DNA of 64,000 nt from Symbiodinium natans. Its lineage: Eukaryota; Sar; Dinophyceae; Suessiales; Symbiodiniaceae. The notes under the pieces were generated by a model. That model was given only the letters and a program-made list of their open reading frames with translations. It was not told the DNA's origin and ran no database searches. The position numbers and the translations under genes were made by a program. Shown one piece after another: positions 50,276 to 59,284 of the stretch; positions within the stretch are counted from its first letter, which is position 1, and each line of letters begins with the position of its first letter. The stretch spans positions 1,017,203 through 1,081,202 of the forward strand of contig CAJNDS010002745.1 of the NCBI GenBank assembly GCA_905221605.1. Reading direction: 5' to 3'.

Positions 50276-50508
50276 GTTACGATTTGGGGTTATACTTTAG
50301 CTACGCTAAAGGTGGTTTGGGTGCCGGCCATCCCTTAGCCGAGTACTGACGTTGTCGTAAAAAAGGCCGATGTCCGTTGGCCTGTCCAGGACAGACGGTG
50401 AGGCTTAACCCTCACCTTTCCGTTTCTCTTTTCGCTTGGGCGCTCGGGCTGTAAGGCCCTCGGCCGAGCGTTCGGGGTCTGTCGCTCGACGGAAGCGACC
50501 CCTTACTT
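50276..50508 (+). ncRNA. Hairpin-dense stretch, possible structured RNA
   Basis: At least five stems lie within 140 nt: AGGCCGA/TTGGCCT (50364-50383), CTGTCC-A-GGACAG (50382-50394), GTGAGG/CCTCAC (50399-50416), CGCTCGG/CCGAGCG (50441-50470), GGGGTC/GACCCC (50474-50502). The strand is a guess. It does not match 5S rRNA, tRNA or spliced-leader RNA as I know them. It lies between the diverged repeats and a telomere array. Confidence 0.3.
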
Positions 50509-50509
50509 A

Positions 50510-51035
50510 GTTTAGGGTTTAGGGTTTAGGGTTTAGGGTTTTAGGGGGTTTGGGGTTTAGGGGGTTTAGGGGGTTTAGGGGGTTTAGGGGGTTTAGGGGG
50601 TTTAGGGGGTTAGGGTTTAGGGGTTTAGGGGGTTTAGGGGGTTTAGGGGGTTTAGGGGGTTTAGGGGGTTTAGGGTTTAGGGGGTTAGGGGGTTTAGGGG
50701 GTTTAGGGGTTAGGGGGTTTAGGGGGTTTAGGGGGTTAGGGGGTTTAGGGGGTTTAGGGGGTTTAGGGGGTTTAGGGGGTTTAGGGGGTTTAGGGTTTAG
50801 GTTTAGTGGTTTAGGGTTTAGGGTTTAGGGTTTAGTGTTTAGGGCTTAGGGTTTAAGGTTTAGGGTGGAGGGTTTGGGGTTTGGGTTGAGGGTTGAGGGG
50901 TAAGGGTTGAGGGTTGAGGGTTGAGAGGGTTGAGAGGGCTGAGAGGGTTGAGGGGGTTGAGGGGGTTGAGGGGGTTGAGGGGGTTGAGGGGGTTGAGGGC
51001 GTTCAGGGGGTTGAGTGGGTTGAGTGGGTTGAATG
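50510..51035 (+). repeat. (TTTAGGGGG)n and (GTTGAGGGG)n variant arrays
   Basis: TTTAGGGGG nonamers (50541-50800) form FRGLGG-type frames, which are artefacts. After 50 bp of mixed units, GTTGAGGG/GTTGAGGGGG units follow at 50884-51032, drifting to GTTGAGTGG. Confidence 0.93.
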
Positions 51036-51224
51036 GGCTAAGGGCTCAGGGATTGCAGCACAGTTCGGGTTTAAGGCCTCGGGCGTCGCGCTTAGCGAGT
51101 TTCCGTAGGGTGCAGGCTATCGGGATTGCCGCAGTGTTCAGGGTTTAGGGCTTAGGGTTACAAATCCTTTTGTGGATTGGTCTCGCCTTCAGGTTAAAGG
51201 TTCGGGCTTAGGGGCTAGGGGCTT

Positions 51225-51355
51225 AGGGTTTAGGGTTTAGGGTTTAGGGTTTAGGGTTTAGGGTTTAGGGTTTAGGGTTTAGGGTTTAGGGTTTAGGGTT
51301 TAGGGTTTAGGGTTTAGGGTTTAGGGTTTAGGGTTTAGGGTTTAGGGTTTAGGGT
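51225..51355 (+). repeat. (TTTAGGG)n array
   Basis: About 18 pure units. Another tract at 51455-51585 has TTTTAGGG and TTTCGGG variants. Confidence 0.96.
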
Positions 51356-51768
51356 GCCCTAAGCTCCTGCTGCCTTCATACTCCTGCCCTGAAGCTGAAG
51401 CTTGTCAAAGATGATTCGCAGCCCTCAATCTTTTTAATCAGAGCCTGGGTGTAGGTTTTAGGGTTTAGGGTTTAGGGTTTCGGGTGTAGGGTTTAAGGTT
51501 TAGGGTTTAGGGTTTAGGTTTTAGGGTTTAGGGTTTAGGGTTTAGGGTTTAGGGTTTTAGTGTTTAGGGTTTAGGGTTTAGGATGATTCAGGCATGCAAG
51601 GCGGGACCCCTAGAAGGGACCCTTTATCTTATTCCCCAATATACTATATCTTCTTTGAGTCCCTTAATGTAGGGTTTAGGGCTGACGGTTGAGGGTTCAG
51701 GATTTAGGGAGCCCCAGCCCCAAACCCGAAACCCTAAACCCTGAACGATAAACCCTAAACCCCAAACC

Positions 51769-52239
51769 CCAGGCCTCGTTGACTGCCAGGACACGATCAG
51801 GGTCAGACAAGGCATTATGGATTGCCTCACTCCAAACATCTGCATCGACGTCGTCGTTCTCAGCAGGGGTTGCTGTCACCGTGGCATCCTCACGAGCCAC
51901 TGTGCTTGCTGTTGCAGCGGGAGGAGGTGCATCCTCGGTCTGTGAAGGGACTGTCCAGCGTCCCCAAGACTGATCGGCATCAGATGCACCTGTAGGATGG
52001 TCACGTGGGGGTTGTTGTCGCCAACCACCCTGACTGTTATTGCGTCCTTTGCCACGACCGCGGCCCTTGCCCTTTGCAGAGCCTTTCCCTTTGGGGGCTT
52101 GCTGCTGCTGGGCACGCCATTGCGGACTGCCATCGTAGTTCCAACCTTGTTGGCGCCAAGCACGATCATCCCAGGTAGATTGCCAAGAGCGGCTGCTTTG
52201 CCAAGCATGATCGTCCCAACTCCAGCGGTCGTCACGACT
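51769..52239 (-). pseudogene. Trp-rich, RGG-like coding fragment (Gag-like?)
   Basis: On the minus strand 157 codons are open, starting at 52239. The Trp-rich start SRDDRWSWDDHAWQSSRSWQ + STWDDRAWRQQGW is followed by a GKGRGRGKGR basic patch and an acidic C-terminal part DVDADVWSEAIHNALSDPDR. Both ends run straight into telomere repeats and no ATG is at the start. The W-x3-4-W repeats recall the Trp-rich stretch in the LTR element cargo. A fragment of a retroelement Gag is one reading. Confidence 0.5.
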
Positions 52240-52484
52240 CCAACCCTAAACCCTAAACCCCAAACCCTAAATCCTAAACCCCAAACCCTAAACCCTAAAC
52301 ATCAAACCCCAAACCCTAAACCCCAAACCCTAAACCCCCTTACACGCACCAAGAAGCTGCCAGCCCCCGGTGGCGCCAGGTCTTGCAGCTCGCCCTGGGA
52401 GGTCCGCAGGTTCGGCTCTGAGAAATCAGAAAGGTTTGAGGAAATCAGATACCGAATCTCCCCTAAACCCTAAACCTTGAACCC

Positions 52485-52575
52485 CAAGCCCTAAACCCTA
52501 AACCCTAAACCCTAAACCCTAAACCCTAAACCCTAAACCCTAAACCCTAAACCCTAAACCCTAAACCCTAAACCC
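52485..52575 (-). repeat. (CCCTAAA)n array
   Basis: About 12 units, followed by a short G-strand stretch and another C-strand array at 52655-52690. Confidence 0.95.
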
Positions 52576-52701
52576 AAGGTCTGATTAGACTCGGGGTTGG
52601 GGTTCAGGATCTAGGGTTTCCAGAGCCCTAAACCCTAAACCCTGAACCCTGAACCCAAAACCCTAAACCCTAAACCCTAAACCCTAAACCCCAAAACAAG
52701 C

Positions 52702-52782
52702 TCAGCCCTCGGCCTTGCGCTTCTCAAGGAGGCGGCGCACGGCCGCCACGTCGCCGTGGCGCAGCGCCGCGAGCAGCGGCTC
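52702..52782 (-). CDS. Ankyrin-repeat terminal exon-like piece
   Basis: After CCTCCAG on the minus strand, 26 codons read EPLLAALRHGDVAAVRRLL + EKRKAEG and end in TGA (52702-52704). The pattern matches one ankyrin repeat (LxxALRxGDxxxVRRLLE). AG|GA start like the other islands. It could be the last exon of an ankyrin gene whose remaining exons I could not connect. Confidence 0.48.
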   Translation of the reverse strand, partial: EPLLAALRHGDVAAVRRLLEKRKAEG

Positions 52783-52814
52783 CTGGAGGACTCTAAGAGT
52801 AACCTAGGAATGAA

Positions 52815-52980
52815 GGGGCTTAGGGTTTGGGGTTTAGGGTTTCGGGTTTAGGGTTTGGGGTTTAGGGTTTAGGGTTTGGGGTTTAGGGTTTCGGGTTTAG
52901 GGTTTAGGGTTTAGGGTTTAGGGTTTAGGGTTTGGGGTTTGGGGTTTGAGGTTTAGGGTTTAGGGTTTAGGGTTTAGGGT
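52815..52980 (+). repeat. TTTAGGG array with TTTGGGG and TTTCGGG units
   Basis: About 23 units. Just to its right (52984-53065) lies a decayed relative of the 7148/17620 MITE. Confidence 0.93.
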
Positions 52981-53237
52981 GACCCAAGAGTACCCTAGGA
53001 ACAAAAGGGGTGCCCTTCTTGGTTTAAAGGGGCTGATAAGGGAAACGTAACAATAAAAAAATGGGTCTAGCCACCAGGTTGGCTTCACCCCACCTCACCT
53101 GACCACACCCCTGAACCCTAAACTTTAGCAAATCAACCCTAAACCCTAAACCCTAAACCCTAGGAAATCAACCCTAAACCCTAAACCCTAAACCCCAAAC
53201 CCCAACCCTAAACCCTAAACCCTATAGGGCTTAGGGG

Positions 53238-53325
53238 TCGAGGCTGTCCCCCGCTGCCTTGGAGGGGGATGTCGGCGCCGGCGCAGGCGCCGGCGACTTG
53301 CTCGGTGACAGTGGCACTTTCCTGT
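53238..53325 (+). other. Exon-like island with stop
   Basis: The plus frame SPAALEGDVGAGAGAGDLLG then DSGTFL ends at TAG, which is partly supplied by the following TAGGG repeat. Gly/Ala-rich. Low confidence because of the GGCGCC repeats. Confidence 0.25.
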
Positions 53326-53465
53326 AGGGTTTAGGGTTTAGGGTTTAGGGTTTAGGGTTTCGGGTTTAGGGTTTAGAGCTTAGGGCTTAGGGCTTAGGGT
53401 TTCGGGTTGAGGGTTTGGAGTTTAGGGTTTAGGGTTTAGGGTTTAGGGTTTAGGGTTTAGGGGGG
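53326..53465 (+). repeat. (TTTAGGG)n array
   Basis: About 19 units with variants in the middle. A C-strand array of about 11 units follows at 53535-53613. Confidence 0.94.
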
Positions 53466-53699
53466 TTATGGCTTGGGGGCCCCTACATGCACTTGCCAGC
53501 AGCCAGCTGCAAAGGTGCAGTGTCGTACTGCCACCCTAAACCCTAAACCCTAAACCCTAAACCCTAAACCCTAAACCCTAAACCCTAAACCCTAAACCCT
53601 AAACCCTAAACCCTTTTCCTCGGACGGCACGCCTGGACTCTAGGAGCGGAAGCTCTTCGACATATTTGCACGAATGAGTTCTGGCTTGCAAAAGCCCCC

Positions 53700-53876
53700 G
53701 GTTCTTAGTAGGGAATGAGGGAATTAGGGCTTAGCGTTTAGGGTTTAGGGTTTAGGGTTTAGGGTTTAGGGTTTAGGGTTTAGGGTTTAGGGTTTAGGGT
53801 TTAGGGTTTAGGGCAATTCTCTTTAAGGGATTGCACATATGTAGGGCCCTAATTCCCTCCTTCCCTACTAAGAACC
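53700..53876. mobile_element. Foldback element with 31-bp inverted ends enclosing a telomere array
   Basis: The left arm 53700-53730 begins GGTTCTTAGTAGGGAATGAG. The right arm 53846-53876 is its reverse complement at 30 of 31 positions. The interior is mostly TTTAGGG (about 53737-53812) plus about 30 bp. Related arms occur at 11933-12088, 54750-54843 and, as single ends, at 56527-56552 and 61379-61408. Confidence 0.82.
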
Positions 53877-54039
53877 AGCCAGAAAAGTGCAGCGACCTAC
53901 TGCCACCGCCAGTGCCTCTGTTGCGAACTGCACGCCTCAACTCTGGGAGCAAGCAAGCTCTTCGACGTGCGAGTAGAGGAGGCATGCATATAAGCACAGA
54001 AGGGATGTGTTTAAAGGATATCCAGGGTCCCCCTAAACC

Positions 54040-54470
54040 CTAAACCCTAAACCCCAAACCCTAACTCTTAAACCCCCTTCAGCATCTACCCTGGAAGACT
54101 TGCCGCCGAGCATGAGACGAACACCGGTCTCCAGCAGGCGCCAAGAGAAACCAGCAGCCACTGCCGCTGCAGAAAGACGGGGTTTGTTGCTTGCCCCAAA
54201 CCCCGTGCAGATGGGCAATATGACTGCCAACTTGTCCTTAGTAAGCAAGGCCAACAAGACAGAAACAGCAAAGGACAACGCCAACAACGTAGAAACAGCA
54301 AAGAACATCGGAACGACTTGGCTGCTTGGCAGCCTTGAAAGGTAAGGGCAGCACCGTTTGCAGGAAATTTGAGGCGCATGCTCAATACAATGCTCAATTC
54401 GATGCTCAATACAAGTACCGCCGATTTTCAGGATGAATCCCAGGGAAAAACCGCACGCGCCTCGCACGTC
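54040..54470 (-). other. Possible membrane-protein fragment
   Basis: A long open minus frame includes VVPMFFAVSTLLALSFAVSV (a likely membrane segment), KDKLAVILPICTGFGASNKP and RLSAAAVAAGFSWRLLETGV. A plus-strand frame (54100-54345) overlaps it, so the strand is not certain. CTTTGCTGTTTC-type duplication makes a short internal repeat. Family unknown. Confidence 0.3.
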
Positions 54471-54629
54471 ACTCCCTCAAACAGTCGCAATTTCTTCAAA
54501 CGTACCCAGATTGAAATCCATTGAAATCTAAGCTCGAACCGCAGTAAGCACGGCTGCCGTAGCAGTTTCCATGCAGGGTTCACAGCCGAGGCTCTCTTAA
54601 GGCAAACTAGTCTCTGAACACCCTGGGTT

Positions 54630-54748
54630 TAGGGTTTAGGGGTTAGGGTTTAGGGTTTAGGGTTTAGGGTTTAGGGTTTAGGGTTTAGGGTTTAGGGTTT
54701 AGGGTTTAGGGTTTAGGGTTTAGGGTTTAGGGTTTAGGGTTTAGGGTG
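54630..54748 (+). repeat. (TTTAGGG)n array
   Basis: About 16 nearly pure units, abutting a member of the 53700 foldback family (54750-54843). Confidence 0.95.
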
Positions 54749-54749
54749 T

Positions 54750-54843
54750 TTAAAGTGGGGAAGCAGGGAATTAGGGCCTCTATTATCCCCTTTTTAAGGG
54801 ATCATCTGAGGTACCTCATTCCCTCATTCCCCACGAAGAACGA
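54750..54843. mobile_element. Diverged member of the 53700 foldback family
   Basis: Left arm AAGCAGGGAATTAGGGCCTC, right arm ACCTCATTCCCTCATTCCCC followed by ACGAAGAACGAGCC. Here the telomere array lies outside, on the left, not between the arms. Confidence 0.55.
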
Positions 54844-55084
54844 GCCGGAGAAGTCCTGCTCACCAGGATGCTCCAGTTGTGTCACTCACATCTTACCCTC
54901 AACCCAGACCCCTGGGAGGATCCAAAAAGTAAAGCCCCCAAATTCTTACCCCCCATACTGCTATGGGGATCCTAGTACCCCCATACGATTCTTGGGGACA
55001 TTCTGAGGAACCCTTAAGGGGATCTACTTTTTCTTCGGTCTCCTCCCAGAGATCTGAGAGAAGGCCCCCCGAGGATGGATTTTT

Positions 55085-55188
55085 AATCCCTGGTTTAGGG
55101 TTTAGGGTTTAGGGTTTAGGGTTTAGGGTTTAGGGTTTAGGGTTTAAGGGTTTAGGGTTTAGGGTTTAAGGGTTTAGGGTTTAGGGTT
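55085..55188 (+). repeat. TTTAGGG array with TTTAAGGG units; supplies a stop codon
   Basis: About 14 units. Read on the minus strand its first heptamer (CCCTAA) provides the TAA that ends the ankyrin reading frame at 55181-55183. Confidence 0.93.
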
Positions 55189-55322
55189 TTTCACTGGACA
55201 TGAGGCGGAGGGCATCCCGCAGATTCACCACCTGGCAGCAGAGGAGGTGCAAGACGTAGTTGTGCGAGCCATGTTGATCCACATCTCTGGCGATCCTCTC
55301 AGCCGTGAGGCCCTTGCCAGTC
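55181..55322 (-). CDS. Ankyrin-repeat protein, exon 3 (C-terminus)
   Basis: After CCCTACAG the frame reads GLTAERIARDVDQHGSHNYV then LHLLCCQVVNLRDALRLMSS, a degenerate second ankyrin-like unit (xTAxxIAR). It ends EKP-TAA, the last three codons lying in the AAAAACCCTAA edge of the telomere array. Total protein 181 residues in three exons. Ankyrin proteins serve as interaction scaffolds. The partner here is unknown. Confidence 0.55.
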
Positions 55323-55450
55323 CTGTAGGGGATAGGATTCGGGAGACCCTTGGGGATGTAGACCCTCTGAATAAGGTCCCTGTTTAAGAGAGCCAGAAGA
55401 GGGTTAAGAAGGGTTCCCTTTCAAGGGCCCCCCTTATCCTACCTAGGGTC

Positions 55451-55611
55451 CTGCGCTTCGGGTCCGCGCCGTCTTTGAGGAGGAGCCGCAGGAGATCAGC
55501 GTTGCCCAAACGAGCTGCCACGTGGATGGGATACACCACTCCGTCTGCCCGGCACCATGCCCAGCATGAAGCGTTCAGAACCCGGGGACTGTTCGCGTTC
55601 ATGAACCCGTA
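55451..55611 (-). CDS. Ankyrin-repeat protein, exon 2 (core repeat)
   Basis: After GGACAG|TACGGG the frame reads YGFMNANSPRVLNASCWAWC, then a clear ankyrin repeat YPIHVAARLGNADLLRLLLK + DGADPKR. It ends CGCAG|GACCCT. The next intron (55323-55450, 128 bp) starts with GA and ends with AG. CAGGAC occurs at both junctions, a direct repeat typical of dinoflagellate introns. Splicing here joins DGADPKR to RTGKGLTAE in frame. Confidence 0.62.
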
Positions 55612-55726
55612 CTGTCCTTGGCAGCCCAGTAAACACGTGGTAGCAAGGGTGGCCTTTCTGTGGTCGGTTACTTTGTCAGGGAACCTCAAAAACAAAAGAA
55701 GCGCAAGAACGGCACCACTGGGCTAC

Positions 55727-55969
55727 CAAGCGTCTGTAGAAATCCTTCAAGACGCTCTGCTGATGCTGTCGCTTGGATGTGCGCCGGCTCTCGCTGTTGC
55801 GGGCGGGCTTGTCGACACCTGCCTCTGAACCCGCTTCCCCCACTTCCCACGCCGGCGTTGAGTCCTCAAAACTCACTTCGGGCTTCTCTGGCGTCTCCAA
55901 GGAGTCGAAGCGTGCAAGGTGGGGCTGTGCTGGAGGAGGCACGACAACCCTCGGAAATGCTGTGCACAT
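55727..55969 (-). CDS. Ankyrin-repeat protein, exon 1
   Basis: Starts at ATG 55969 (GGCCATG) and codes 81 residues: MCTAFPRVVVPPPAQPHLAR, a Glu/Pro-rich linker, then basic QHQQSVLKDFYRRL. It ends CGCTTG|GTAGCC (GT donor, intron 55612-55726, 115 bp). The frame is also open upstream of the ATG to the telomere repeats at 55985, so the start is a choice, not a certainty. The Pro/Glu linker is unstructured. The SVLKDFYRR helix leads into the ankyrin part. Confidence 0.5.
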
Positions 55970-55984
55970 GGCCGGTGGGCTTAG

Positions 55985-56075
55985 GTTCAGGGTTTAGGGT
56001 TCAGGGTTTAGGGTTCAGGGTTCAGGGTTCAGGGTTCAGGGTTCAGGGTTTAGGGTTTAGGGTTTAGTTTTTGGG
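55985..56075 (+). repeat. TTTAGGG/TTCAGGG array
   Basis: About 13 units, with TTCAGGG in the middle. Immediately upstream of the ankyrin gene start. Confidence 0.92.
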
Positions 56076-56204
56076 GTTTAGGGTTGAAGTTTGTGCGTGA
56101 AGGGTTTCGGGGTGGGTCTGGGAAACAAGCATTGAAAAAACAGCTTCGGCGCTCTGAGGTTCAGCATGTCGGTGTTTGGATTACATCCACAGTTTAGCGT
56201 TTAG

Positions 56205-56292
56205 GATTTAGGGTTTAGGGTTTAGGGTTTAGGGTTTAGGGTTTAGGGTTTAGGGTTTAGGGTTGTTTGCTGTTTAGGGTTTAGGGTTTAGG
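56205..56292 (+). repeat. (TTTAGGG)n array
   Basis: About 9 units plus 2 after a TTTGCTG interruption, leading directly into the MITE at 56288. Confidence 0.93.
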
Positions 56293-56402
56293 GAACTTGG
56301 GATGTTCCCCCTCATACTAACAGTCCTTAATAGGGAAAATAAGAGGGGCACTATACAGTGAACCCTATTCAGGACTGTTCGTATGAGGGGGGAAGATCCC
56401 AA
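56288..56402. mobile_element. GGGATGTTCCCCC-family MITE, copy 3
   Basis: Ends ACTTGGGATGTTCCCCCTCA (left) and GGGGGGAAGATCCCAAGT (right). Inner ACAGTCCTTAATAGGG and CCCTATTCAGGACTGT are inverted. About 115 bp, no coding capacity. Confidence 0.82.
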
Positions 56403-56464
56403 GTGGGAGCTGAACAACGGAAGTACGTGTATCTCCACTCCGGGGCACTTCAGCTCGATACCCT

Positions 56465-56945
56465 AAACCCTAAACCCAAACCCCTAAGCCCTAAGCCCTA
56501 GACCCTGAGCCCTTTCAGGGATGATATCTCCCCACTTCCCTACTAAGAACTAGTCAGGAACCCTAAGCCCTAAACCTTCAAACGATAAACACTAAACCCT
56601 GAAGACCCTGAAACCCAATAAACCATCCCAAAACCCTGAACGCCTAAAACTCTAACCCCCAAAACCTGAGACCCTGAAACCCTGAGAGCCCACACCCTAA
56701 ACCCCAAACCCACTAAACCCTGAAACCCTAAACCCGCTACAACCTGAAACCCTGAAACCCTAAAAAAACACCTCAAACCTCTACTAAGACACCCAAAACC
56801 CCGAAAACCCCTGAAACCCTTCAAACCCCTAAATCCCCCACTAAAGCCTCGCTGAAACTCCTTAAAGACCCCAAACCCAAAAAAACAAAAAAATAAAAAT
56901 AAAGAACTAAAAACCCCCCCGCCTCGGCTCCAGCTCAATTCCCGG
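56465..56945 (-). repeat. Degenerate C-strand telomere tract
   Basis: Highly scrambled CCCTGAAA/CCCTAAA-type copies over 480 bp with an A-rich patch near 56875-56905. The 127-codon minus frame across it is telomere-derived and is not called. Confidence 0.75.
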
Positions 56946-56969
56946 CACGCCAACGCTGGGCCTTCTGGG

Positions 56970-57190
56970 ATTTGAGGTTTAGGGTTTAGGGTTTGGGGTT
57001 TAGGGCTTAGGGTTTAGGGTTTAGGGGTTTAGGGTTTAGGGTTTAGGATTTAGGGTTTAGGGGTTTGGGTTTAGGGGTTTAGGGTTTAGGGTTGAGGCTT
57101 CCGGCCTCTTAGGGCTTTAGAGGAATTAGGCTTTAGAGTGCGTAGGAGTTTAGGGTTTAGGGTTCTGGGTTTTAGACGGGTTCAGGGAGC
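56970..57190 (+). repeat. Degenerate TTTAGGG tract
   Basis: G-strand heptamers and TTTAGGGG octamers with variants. No gene. Confidence 0.85.
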
Positions 57191-57199
57191 TTAGGGTCT

Positions 57200-57445
57200 G
57201 CAGGGTTTAGGGGTTTTGACATTGGAAACCAGTATTGGATGACTCCATCTACTAGAGTGGTCAAAGAGGTACATCATTCCCGACATATACCGTGGATGAA
57301 TAACACATTGATTTTTTTCGGCGAGTGAACCCTGTAGCTCAAGATAGGAATGGCTGGCAGCGTTTTCTTGCGCAGCCTCGATAGGTAGCATCGGCCTGAA
57401 ACTGCCAAGGTTGATGGGCAAACTGACAGTTGCCTTGCACTAGAA
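57200..57445 (-). other. Possible coding fragment
   Basis: A minus frame contains LPINLGSFRPMLPIEAAQEN then AASHSYLELQGSLAEKNQCV and HPRYMSGMMYLFDHSSRWSH. Unlike the neighbourhood it is AT-balanced and protein-like for about 75 codons. No family recognised. The right end runs into TTGGAGGGT repeats. Confidence 0.33.
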
Positions 57446-57454
57446 AAAAAAAAG

Positions 57455-57760
57455 GGGCTTGAGGGTTTAGATGTTTGAAGGGTTTGGAGGGCTTGGAGGG
57501 TTGGGAGGGTTTGGAGGGTTTGGAGAGTTTGGAGGGTTTTTGAGATGGTTTGGGGACTTTGCGGGTTCTTCAACCAGTGTTTCTTCTTGGGGGGGGGGGG
57601 GGGTTCCTTAGGGAAAGCTCTCCTGGGGCTTCTGAAGGCAAAGGGTTTCTTGGCCTTTAGTTTTCAAGTGTTTAGGATTCGTGACTCAAGGGTTCTCAAG
57701 AATTCGTAGGTTTCTCGTAGGTTTCAGGGTTTAGGGGGGATTGATTCTTAGGGTGTTCTT
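57455..57760 (+). repeat. TTTGGAGGG repeats, poly-G and degenerate telomere copies
   Basis: About nine GGTTTGGAG-type units (57480-57545), a G13-class homopolymer near 57590 and scattered TTTAGGG. No gene seen. Confidence 0.7.
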
Positions 57761-58244
57761 AATGAACAATCTTTGCATGACCCACACCAATGCGACGATT
57801 GGCCCTCCCAAGGGAAAAGCCCTACACCCCAGAAAAACCCTAAACCCTAAACCCTCAGACCCTGAACTCTTGCCAGCTCAAAAAGAGTGGGGGGGGGGGG
57901 TTCGGGTACATAAGGGCGAGTGGGGAGTGAGCGTTGTACTGCGAAAGGCAGGAACAGGGACCTCTAGCAAGGGGCTAAAAGCGGACCCTTAACATAATGC
58001 ATACCCTCCCTTAACTCTAACTCCCAAACCCCAAACCCCAAACCCTAAACCCTACACCCGAAACCCTAAACCCTAACATGACTGAAACGAGTATTCTGAA
58101 TTGTATAGTGGGTATTTGAAGTCGGGGAAGACTCCTGACGGGTCCTACCCCAAACCGTGATCGCCACGGTTTGCGGTGTAGGGTTTGGTGCTGAGGGGTT
58201 CGGGCCGCTCGCTTGCAAAACCCAAGCCCCGGCACCGCAAACCC

Positions 58245-58350
58245 TTCGACTTCATTCAGGGCTTAGGGTTTAGGGTGTAGGGTTTAGGGTTTAGGGTTTA
58301 GGGCTTAGGGCTTAGGGTTTAGGGTTCAGGGTTTAGGTTTTAGGGCTTCG
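58245..58350 (+). repeat. TTTAGGG array
   Basis: About 11 units with TTAGGGC and TTCAGGG variants. Further copies at 58455-58510 are followed by poly-G (58512-58534). Confidence 0.9.
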
Positions 58351-58684
58351 GGCTTAAGAGCATAAGATTGAACAGCAAAGCCGCCTGGCAGGAGGGTCCG
58401 GGGGGGTGTGCGCCATGGCCGATGGCGACTCCATACCTTCTGTTGTTTGGGCTTATAGGTTTTAGGGTTTAGGGTTTCGGGTTAAGGGTTTAGGGTTTAG
58501 GGTTTAGGGCGAGAGGGTGGGGGGGGGGGGGGAGTTCTTGGAGTTTGGGGGGGGGTCATGGCTCTCAGAGACCTTATGAGTTCTGGAGGTGCTGTTACTT
58601 CGAGTTCCGAGGTGCTGCACGGGCTTACGGTTTCGGATTTGAGGTTTGGGGACATCAGGGTTTAGGGGTTAGGGTTTGGGGTTT

Positions 58685-58841
58685 AGCTGCGGACGGGAGA
58701 ACCCAGGAAATGGGGAGCGATGTGCTTCGCCACTGTCCAGAGTTCTTACACCTGCGTGCTGAAATTCTCCCGTCCTTGAAATCGAGTTTGCCTTCTCAGC
58801 CTAGTTCATTTCTGCAGGCAGAGGAGACTCACCCCGGCTAA
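58685..58841 (+). other. Possible C-terminal coding fragment
   Basis: The plus frame DGRTQEMGSDVLRHCPEFLH then LRAEILPSLKSSLPSQPSSF ends in TAA at 58841. About 50 codons, protein-like. The following 300 bp (58842-59150) are unique, AT-balanced, and carry rival short frames on both strands. They might be a 3' untranslated region or another fragment. Confidence 0.3.
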
Positions 58842-59284
58842 CCAAAATATCATCAATGACCTCTACATCATTATTCTGCCGGAAGAATATGTTCGCCCAT
58901 ATCTCCTGTCACAGCACAATCATGACCTTCTGAACGATGGCTCATCACAGGATAATGGCTTTATCTTCTTCTGGCCCTCCAATCTGTAAGAAACCTCGAA
59001 GTACTCCCACACTTAAGCTGGTGGTCTTCCACAACCACTTCATAGTTAAAGTAGCCCGCGCAGTTCAGGATACGTGCTACATGGACAGACAGCGCTGCCT
59101 TCCGTCCCCAGTAGGAATCATTATTCCAACCAAGGGGGCTCCCTGGACCCTAAATTCTAAACCCTAAATCGCCGCAGGGTTTGTGGCTTGGGGGGGTACG
59201 AGACGACCCCAGCAATTGTTGTGACTTTTTCCGTATTGAAGTACATAGACATACCTTGGGACTGGGCTGTCACACGTTTCCTTT

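Noticed and set aside
50276-50508. tRNA or 5S rRNA gene
   Set aside because: No cloverleaf with a GTTCRA T-loop and no 5S box pattern was found. Only generic hairpins are present.
50550-50828. Plus-strand frame of 92 codons, GFRGFRGLGG-type repeats
   Set aside because: Pure translation of TTTAGGGGG repeats. Equivalent GFRV/WGLGF or NPKP frames across the window have the same origin.
56570-56953. 127-codon minus frame with Phe-rich N-terminus
   Set aside because: Apart from the first 30 residues it translates degenerate telomere repeats.
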